Shown here piece after piece: positions 58,706-64,000 of a stretch of DNA of 64,000 nucleotides; position 1 is the first letter of the stretch; every line of letters begins with the position of its first letter. This stretch comes from an uncultured Enterobacterales bacterium (lineage in GTDB: Bacteria; Pseudomonadota; Gammaproteobacteria; Enterobacterales; CALYQQ01), in contig CALYQQ010000011.1 of assembly GCA_945288535.1 (NCBI GenBank), forward strand, positions 45,255 through 109,254, in the 5' to 3' direction. Below the pieces are notes generated by a model. That model worked only from the letters and a program-made list of their open reading frames with translations. It searched no databases and was not told where the DNA came from. The position numbers were made by a program, and so were the translations under genes.

Positions 58706-59991
58706 GCTTTTTCCCCTTCATTACCAGATAGCGGTTTTGTAGATAATGTAAAATTTGGTCGTTGCATTGGTAATAATCCCTGCGGACGCCAAATCATCAT
58801 GAGCACCATAAGTGCCCCTAATAACAACATACTATATTCGTTTAAATCACGCATCATTTCTCGTGAAACGACTAATAGAATTGCTGCTAAAATCACTGCA
58901 ACTTGTGAACCCATACCACCTAAAACAACAATAGCTAATACAAACGCAGATTCCGCAAATGTAAATGATTCCGGACTGATAAAGCCTTGACGTGCAGCAA
59001 ACAATGTCCCTGCAAATCCAGCAAATGCAGCACTAATAGAAAATGCAGCTAACTTAATACGTGTTGGATTAAGTCCTAAAGATCGGCACGCAATTTCATC
59101 TTCTCGTAATGCTTCCCATGCTCGACCTAATGGCATACGCAAGAGACGATTAATCGTAAATAGCGTTAAGGTAACTAATAGTAATGCCACTAAATAAAGA
59201 TAAATTACTCGATAACTAGAATCATAATTTAATCCAAAGAAATGATGGAATGTATCCCAGCCTCCATTACTTAAACGCCGATTAAATTCCAGGCCAAATA
59301 AGGTGGGTTTAGGGATTTGGCTGATACCATTCGGTCCTCCAGTAAATTGCGTACAATTAAGAAGTAAAATACGAACAATTTCGCCAAACCCTAGCGTAAC
59401 AATAGCAAGATAATCACCTCGTAATCGCAATACCGGAAAACCTAATAATAATCCAGCCAATGAAGCTATTAGACCAGCAAGAGGTAAAGCTATCCAAAAA
59501 CCAATACCATAGTAATGATTTAATAAAGCAAAAGTATAAGCCCCAATGGCATAGAAACCACTGTAACCAAGAACTAATAATCCTGAAATACCAACTACCA
59601 CATTTAGCCCTAAGCCCAGCATGACATAAATAAGTGTAACGGTAGCAATATCAACAGCAGAACGCGATACTAAAAAAGGCCAAATAATTGCGGCGATCAA
59701 TAGTAATACTAATCCAATTTTTTGCTTTATAGATTGACCATCTATACTGGGTAAAACAAAAGAGTATCCAGAGGATAAATGATGATAGCTGCGTTGTAAT
59801 AAAGGCCTAATAAGTTGAAAAATAAATACTATTAGACATGCAATAGCGATTAAATGCCAACGCGCTTGTGGTGCAACTATTACAGTTAATCGGGTATTCT
59901 CAACGGTTAACTGACAACCCATCATAAAAGCAGCAAGAATAAATAGAACCAAAGTAGCAATGATAGCATTAAATAAATTCAGCGACTTCAT
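58702..59991 (-). CDS. livM: Branched-chain amino-acid ABC transporter permease LivM
   Basis: A membrane permease of the Liv importer. The 429 residues match E. coli LivM (425), including the long N-terminal extension with extra helices. Core motifs are [20 protein letters not shown] and [20 protein letters not shown]. The ATPase-coupling EAA-like loop is [20 protein letters not shown]. Overlaps with livH and livG by 4 bp indicate one translation-coupled operon. Confidence 0.96.
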   Translation of the reverse strand: MKSLNLFNAIIATLVLFILAAFMMGCQLTVENTRLTVIVAPQARWHLIAIACLIVFIFQLIRPLLQRSYHHLSSGYSFVLPSIDGQSIKQKIGLVLLLIAAIIWPFLVSRSAVDIATVTLIYVMLGLGLNVVVGISGLLVLGYSGFYAIGAYTFALLNHYYGIGFWIALPLAGLIASLAGLLLGFPVLRLRGDYLAIVTLGFGEIVRILLLNCTQFTGGPNGISQIPKPTLFGLEFNRRLSNGGWDTFHHFFGLNYDSSYRVIYLYLVALLLVTLTLFTINRLLRMPLGRAWEALREDEIACRSLGLNPTRIKLAAFSISAAFAGFAGTLFAARQGFISPESFTFAESAFVLAIVVLGGMGSQVAVILAAILLVVSREMMRDLNEYSMLLLGALMVLMMIWRPQGLLPMQRPNFTLSTKPLSGNEGEKA

Positions 59992-60920
59992 ACCTTTTCC
60001 ACCTCAGGTCTTCCCAAAATACCGGTTGGTTTAACAAGTAAAACCAAAATCAAAATGGCAAATGAAACCACATCTTTATATTCGGTGCTAAAATAGGCTG
60101 AAGTAAAAGACTCTGATAGACCAAGGATCAAACCACCAACCATGGCGCCTGGAATACTGCCAATTCCACCAAGTACTGCTGCCGTAAATGCTTTCATTCC
60201 TGCCATAAAGCCAATATATGGATTAATAACACCATAAAATTGACTTAATAACACCCCGGCAATAGCTGCCATCACAGCACCAATAACAAACGTAAGTGAA
60301 ATCACTTTATCAGTATTAATACCTAGCAATCCAGCCATCTTTAAGTCTTCTGAGCAAGCACGACATGCTCGCCCCATTCGGGAATACCGGATAAATAAGG
60401 TTAACGCCAACATAGCCAATAACGTCACTAACCAAATCATAATTTGAATAGATGAGATACTCACAATAAAATTGCCGGCTATATGGCTACTAATAGTCAA
60501 TTGATCGTTAATTAATTGCGGTAATGCTAAATCACGTGATCCTTGTGTAAGGCTGACATAATTTTGTAAAAATATAGACATGCCAATCGCTGAAATAAGT
60601 GCTATCAGCCGTTTTGAATGGCGAACTGGTTTATAAGCAACACGCTCAATACTCCAACCATATGCACTGGTTATTATAATTGAGATGGCAAATGCAGAAA
60701 AAATGAGTAACCAACTGCTATCAACGCCAAATGCCATTAAACCCGCGATGACTATAAAGGAAATATAGCTACCTATCATATAAACTTCGCCATGTGCGAA
60801 GTTTATCATGCCAATGATACCGTATACCATGGTATAACCAATAGCAATCAAGGCATATGTGCTTCCCAGTGTTAATCCATTACTGGTCTGTTGAATAAAA
60901 TACAATAATTGTTCTGACAT
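59988..60920 (-). CDS. livH: Branched-chain amino-acid ABC transporter permease LivH
   Basis: The second membrane permease. The 310 residues match E. coli LivH (308). The start [20 protein letters not shown] is the family signature, followed by [16 protein letters not shown]. The coupling loop is [20 protein letters not shown], and [12 protein letters not shown] comes late. It is separated from the binding-protein gene by 73 bp containing a stable hairpin. Confidence 0.96.
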   Translation of the reverse strand: MSEQLLYFIQQTSNGLTLGSTYALIAIGYTMVYGIIGMINFAHGEVYMIGSYISFIVIAGLMAFGVDSSWLLIFSAFAISIIITSAYGWSIERVAYKPVRHSKRLIALISAIGMSIFLQNYVSLTQGSRDLALPQLINDQLTISSHIAGNFIVSISSIQIMIWLVTLLAMLALTLFIRYSRMGRACRACSEDLKMAGLLGINTDKVISLTFVIGAVMAAIAGVLLSQFYGVINPYIGFMAGMKAFTAAVLGGIGSIPGAMVGGLILGLSESFTSAYFSTEYKDVVSFAILILVLLVKPTGILGRPEVEKV

Positions 60921-60948
60921 AATTTACATCTTTTTATGAACAGAGAAA

Positions 60949-60974
60949 TAGGTGGTCAACTTAACCACCACCTA
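60949..60974 (-). terminator. Intercistronic hairpin between livJ and livH
   Basis: TAGGTGG (60949-60955) can pair with CCACCTA (60968-60974); an alternative GGTGGT/ACCACC register (60951-60956 with 60964-60969) also fits. There is no T-run on the minus strand. It probably stabilises the binding-protein mRNA or lets only part of transcription continue into livHMGF. Confidence 0.5.
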
Positions 60975-60993
60975 TTAAATCTGCAATACTGAG

Positions 60994-62106
60994 TTATTTA
61001 ATCAGTGTGGAAGAACCATCAGCCTGCCATCTAAAAATTCCAAATTCAAATCCTTTTAGATCACCGGCTTCATTCCAAGTTAGATGACCCATTACAGTAT
61101 CAGCCCCGTATTTTTTCAAATATGCTGAAATCGTTTCTGGATCTTGGCTTTTACTCTTTGCCATACCTTGTGCTAATGATTGGACTGCAGCATAACTCGT
61201 CCAAACGAATGCGCCTGTAGTATCTTGCTTTTTAGCAAGTAGAGCATCTACAACTGCTTTGTTTTCTGGTAGTTGATCATAACGTTTTGGCATAGTGACT
61301 AATAATCCTTCTGCAGCATCGCCTGCAATATTAGTCAGTGAAACATTACCTAACCCTTCAGGCCCCATAAATTGGGTTTTAAGACCAACTTGTTTTGACT
61401 GACGCAGAATTTGCCCCATTTCAGGGTGATACCCACCAAAATAGGCAAAATCAATATTTTCACGATTTAATTTTGCAATTAGTGAAGAAAAATCTTTATC
61501 TCCTGCACTAACCCCCTCAAACATAACAACATTTAATCCAGCTTTAACAATTTCATCACGGAACAATCTGGCTAAACCTTCTCCATATTGCTGACGATCA
61601 TGAATAACAGCAATGCGCTTCGGTTTAAGTGTATTAATAACGTAATGTGCTGCGGTCGGTGACTGATCAGAATCAAGGCCCGTGGTACGCATAACCAACT
61701 TATAATCACGTTCGGTTAATTCAGGATTAGTCGCTGCTGGCGTGATCATTAAAATCCCTTCATCTTCATAAATATCTGATGCAGGTTGTGTAGAAGATGA
61801 GCATAAATGACCAATAACATAATGTACACCATCATTAACAACTTTATTTGCTACGGCAACAGCTTGTTTAGGATCACACATATCATCATATTCTACTGCG
61901 ACAAGCTTATCACCATTAATACCGCCTAAACTATTAATATCTTCAATGGCTTGTTTAGCTCCTGCAAACTGCATATCACCATATTGAGCTACTGGACCTG
62001 ACATTGCGCCGACAATTGCAACTTTGATATCTTTTGCCTGTGTAGCCGTAGCTGTGGCTATCAAGATACTACTCGCTACTAATGTTTTTACCTTTATAAA
62101 ATTCAT
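60994..62106 (-). CDS. livJ: Branched-chain amino-acid periplasmic binding protein (LivJ/LivK)
   Basis: The periplasmic receptor that delivers Leu, Ile and Val to LivHMGF. It has a signal peptide ending in TATQAKD. Type I periplasmic-binding features are [20 protein letters not shown], the disulfide pair in [12 protein letters not shown] and [13 protein letters not shown], and [15 protein letters not shown]. The 370 residues match E. coli LivJ/LivK (367-369). Several positions ([35 protein letters not shown]) favour LivJ. The gene position, directly before livH, is that of livK in E. coli. Only one copy is present here. Confidence 0.94.
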   Translation of the reverse strand: MNFIKVKTLVASSILIATATATQAKDIKVAIVGAMSGPVAQYGDMQFAGAKQAIEDINSLGGINGDKLVAVEYDDMCDPKQAVAVANKVVNDGVHYVIGHLCSSSTQPASDIYEDEGILMITPAATNPELTERDYKLVMRTTGLDSDQSPTAAHYVINTLKPKRIAVIHDRQQYGEGLARLFRDEIVKAGLNVVMFEGVSAGDKDFSSLIAKLNRENIDFAYFGGYHPEMGQILRQSKQVGLKTQFMGPEGLGNVSLTNIAGDAAEGLLVTMPKRYDQLPENKAVVDALLAKKQDTTGAFVWTSYAAVQSLAQGMAKSKSQDPETISAYLKKYGADTVMGHLTWNEAGDLKGFEFGIFRWQADGSSTLIK

Positions 62107-62589
62107 AGATTTTACCTAACGAAAATATCTAACTATAGTAATAAAAATAAAATGTATAAGAATGTTACCAACAGTGGGGTAAATATACTTAATCAGAGAA
62201 CGTATTTTACAGAATAGTTAAAGTACCCCTTTGCATTATATTTGCGTGATTAATCTTTTGATTTTCTTTATAAATTATTTATCTGTTTGATATAAGCGAT
62301 TATTATAGTAATGAAACCTTTAGTAAGAAAAGCTATTTCTATAAGATGCAATAATTATTTGCCAACAAATACAACAAACTAAAAACTTCCACAAGTAAAC
62401 AATAAAATTTAGCAATACTGTGTAAAGGATAAAGGTCAATTATGTAACCATCATATCGAAATGACTAGTTATAGCACAAAAGATAATGATGAGTTATAAC
62501 CGCAAAATCAAGGTAAATATGCCAATAGAACAGCTATTTTGATAAATCAAATAAATGATCAGCAGCATCACCTAATTAAAGAAAAGCAC
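62107..62589. other. Spacer upstream of livJ
   Basis: A 483-bp AT-rich stretch that must hold the livJ promoter and the end of the lipoprotein unit. I see no convincing terminator, Lrp site cluster, RNA or coding remnant. Confidence 0.4.
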
Positions 62590-63084
62590 TTACTCTAGAC
62601 CAAGTGCTTGTTGAAGTGCTGAAACACGTTTACGTAATTTTTCTAAATCTTTCTCTTTTAGCATAATAACATCGTCTGGTTTAGTATCAAGGCTATTTAA
62701 TTGATTTTGAATATCAGTAACTAATTGAGCTTCATGTGCATTATAAAGAGTTTGGTTACTTTTCTTAAGTTGCATTGATAGGTTAGTAAGCGTTGCTCTT
62801 AATTTAATCAATTCAGCTTTACTAAATTTTATTTGTTGATTTATATTATCTTTTTCTATGTTGATCGTATTATAAAGTTGCTTTAAATCTTCATTTAATG
62901 CTTTTTCATTCTCTAATTCTAATTGCTTAGTCGCAATGCGACGCTCATATTCGCCAGAAAATTGGCAATTAAATTTGGAGATAAAACTCGTATTATTAAT
63001 CGCTGGGTCACATTGATCTGTTTCACTTACACATCCGATAAGTAATCCTATGCTTCCTATCAGGGCTATACATATACGACGCAT
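62590..63084 (-). CDS. Putative coiled-coil lipoprotein (second of a pair)
   Basis: A 164-residue protein with a lipoprotein signal, MRRICIALIGSIGLLIGC, and the lipobox cysteine near residue 18. After a short Cys-containing segment (DQCDPAI, FNCQFSGEYERR), nearly all the rest is coiled coil: long runs of K, E, L, N and Q with heptad spacing, ending in LRKRVSALQQALGLE. I use the second of two adjacent ATGs, six bases after AAGGA. I do not recognise a family. It follows a similar lipoprotein gene by 74 bp and is probably co-transcribed with it. Confidence 0.7.
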   Translation of the reverse strand: MRRICIALIGSIGLLIGCVSETDQCDPAINNTSFISKFNCQFSGEYERRIATKQLELENEKALNEDLKQLYNTINIEKDNINQQIKFSKAELIKLRATLTNLSMQLKKSNQTLYNAHEAQLVTDIQNQLNSLDTKPDDVIMLKEKDLEKLRKRVSALQQALGLE

Positions 63085-63158
63085 CATTATTCCTTAACAT
63101 TTTTTATTCTATTTCAATAAAATATAGGTACTTTAATATGAAGATAGGATCAATATAT

Positions 63159-63893
63159 CTAGCTAACTTTAATTGCGGATCGAATAGAATAAAGGCCATC
63201 TATTTCATTTTGTAACAGAGTTACTTGATGTCGCATTTTATTAATTTCTTTATCCAACATTGCAACTGACTTTTTTGTTTCTTTATTGTTAGCCTGTTTT
63301 GACTCTATATGCTTAATACTACTCCACTGCTTTTCACGCTCTTTTATTTGTGTAACACTATTGTTTAGCAAATAAAGGTTTGCATCAATCTGTGCTATTT
63401 TGTTTTCGGTATTACGCTTATCGAGCTTGTTATTAGCAATATCTTTTTGTAAATGCACTAAAAATTTACGGTTATCAGAAATAACGGCTTTTGCACTTGT
63501 TGTTAATTCTTGAAGCTTTGCATTATCACGTCGAATATCTATTAAGGTGGCATAAAGTCGTTCTTCTGTAGTGTGATATTTGCTTCGTTGATAATCTAAA
63601 TAAGTATTTACACCAACACCAATACCGCATCCCGCAACTGCGGAGCTAGTAACACATAATACTTTATTTTTGCCTTTTTTGTTTGAGCAGGCCAATGTCC
63701 CAATTAATGTACCACCAATTGATCCTACCGCACATGCTTGCCAGCCCGATTTATTAAAGAATGCGATATTTTCGTTGTTTTTTAATCTTTCATCAGTTAA
63801 ATCGTTATTTGTTAAACTACAGCCTGATAATAATAAAACCAGACAAAGTAATGAGATAAAAGAATTACATTTCCCTATGTTGGTTATATTCAC
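63159..63893 (-). CDS. Putative glycine-zipper, coiled-coil lipoprotein (first of a pair)
   Basis: A 244-residue lipoprotein. The signal ends in LLCLVLLLSGC (cysteine about residue 25). A short glycine-zipper-like membrane segment follows (VGSIGGTLIGTLACS and SSAVAGCGIGVGVNTYLDYQ), and then a coiled coil from about residue 105 to the end. Translation starts at a GTG with AAGGA seven bases upstream. The architecture, lipid anchor then glycine zipper then coil, suggests a periplasmic or outer-membrane structural role. I do not recognise the family. A 6-bp tandem repeat lies just upstream. Confidence 0.72.
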   Translation of the reverse strand: MNITNIGKCNSFISLLCLVLLLSGCSLTNNDLTDERLKNNENIAFFNKSGWQACAVGSIGGTLIGTLACSNKKGKNKVLCVTSSAVAGCGIGVGVNTYLDYQRSKYHTTEERLYATLIDIRRDNAKLQELTTSAKAVISDNRKFLVHLQKDIANNKLDKRNTENKIAQIDANLYLLNNSVTQIKEREKQWSSIKHIESKQANNKETKKSVAMLDKEINKMRHQVTLLQNEIDGLYSIRSAIKVS

Positions 63894-63947
63894 AGTGATT
63901 CCTTACTTAAAGGATTTCATTAAATAATGATTAATATTATTACTTAA

Positions 63948-63971
63948 TAAAAATAAAAATAAAAATAAAAA
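63948..63971. repeat. Hexanucleotide tandem repeat (TAAAAA)4
   Basis: Four perfect copies of TAAAAA (TTTTTA on the coding strand of the lipoprotein genes) lie 55-78 bases before the GTG start at 63893. That is where promoter elements would be expected. Confidence 0.85.
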
Positions 63972-64000
63972 TAATTTTAAGATATTTTTTAATTAATTAT

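Noticed and set aside
1..64000. CRISPR arrays, tRNA or rRNA genes, insertion sequences, prophage or toxin-antitoxin modules
   Set aside because: None could be supported. I saw no regularly spaced repeats, no tRNA-like cloverleaf with conserved T-arm, no transposase or integrase motifs, and no small paired toxin-antitoxin frames.

Overview
This is an AT-rich chromosomal window from a gammaproteobacterium close to the Enterobacterales. Most proteins align by eye with Escherichia coli proteins over their full length. Several gene neighbourhoods are E. coli-like: hldD-waaF-waaC, yibQ-envC-gpmI, yibN-secB-cysE-trmL, cpxA-cpxR/cpxP-fieF-pfkA, glyQ-glyS, glpD/glpG/glpR and livJHMGF. The low GC, long A/T-only spacers and loss of individual genes from these blocks (grxC, gpsA, glpE) suggest an insect-gut symbiont such as Orbaceae (Gilliamella or Frischella type). 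That placement is inference; no rRNA gene is present to confirm it.

Layout. 1-4.2 kb: the 3' end of a CirA-like TonB-dependent receptor, tyrB, a conserved hypothetical gene and a GNAT acetyltransferase. 4.2-8.5 kb: the fructose PTS operon fruBKA behind two Cra-type operators and a CRP-like site. 8.7-11.4 kb: a secreted DUF4432 protein and a multiply broken Tat-signal HisC-like aminotransferase pseudogene. 11.5-18.7 kb: LPS inner-core genes (waaA, waaL, waaC, waaF, hldD) and yibQ. 18.9-24.9 kb: envC, gpmI, yibN, secB, cysE and trmL. 25-30.3 kb: the Cpx envelope-stress system with a perfect CpxR box, then fieF and pfkA.

30.3-41 kb: a lactonase-family protein, two lipoproteins (one is YiaF), glyS/glyQ, tag, a UPF0016 metal exporter with a long leader, the OmpA-like lipoprotein YiaD, a small unknown protein and YidR. 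41.1-44.5 kb: an isolated tadE-tadF-tadG cluster without the rest of a Tad pilus system. 44.9-50.8 kb: a threonine dehydratase-like enzyme, gntX, nfuA, an alpha/beta hydrolase and manA. 50.9-55.3 kb: glpD with a GlpR-type operator, a decayed LysE/RhtB-like region, glpR and glpG. 55.7-64 kb: an NhaD/CitMHS-type transporter, the complete branched-chain amino-acid ABC transporter, and a pair of coiled-coil lipoproteins with a short tandem repeat upstream.

Functionally the window is mostly core metabolism and envelope maintenance: sugar uptake and glycolysis (fruBKA, pfkA, gpmI, manA), glycerol-3-phosphate use, amino-acid transport, LPS core synthesis, cell division and envelope stress. I found no CRISPR array, prophage, insertion sequence, tRNA or rRNA. 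The least ordinary items are the orphan tadEFG block, the two pseudogene regions, the possible manganese-riboswitch leader, a YibN without a cysteine in its rhodanese loop, and the repeat upstream of the lipoprotein pair. I did not find a clearly new multi-gene system.
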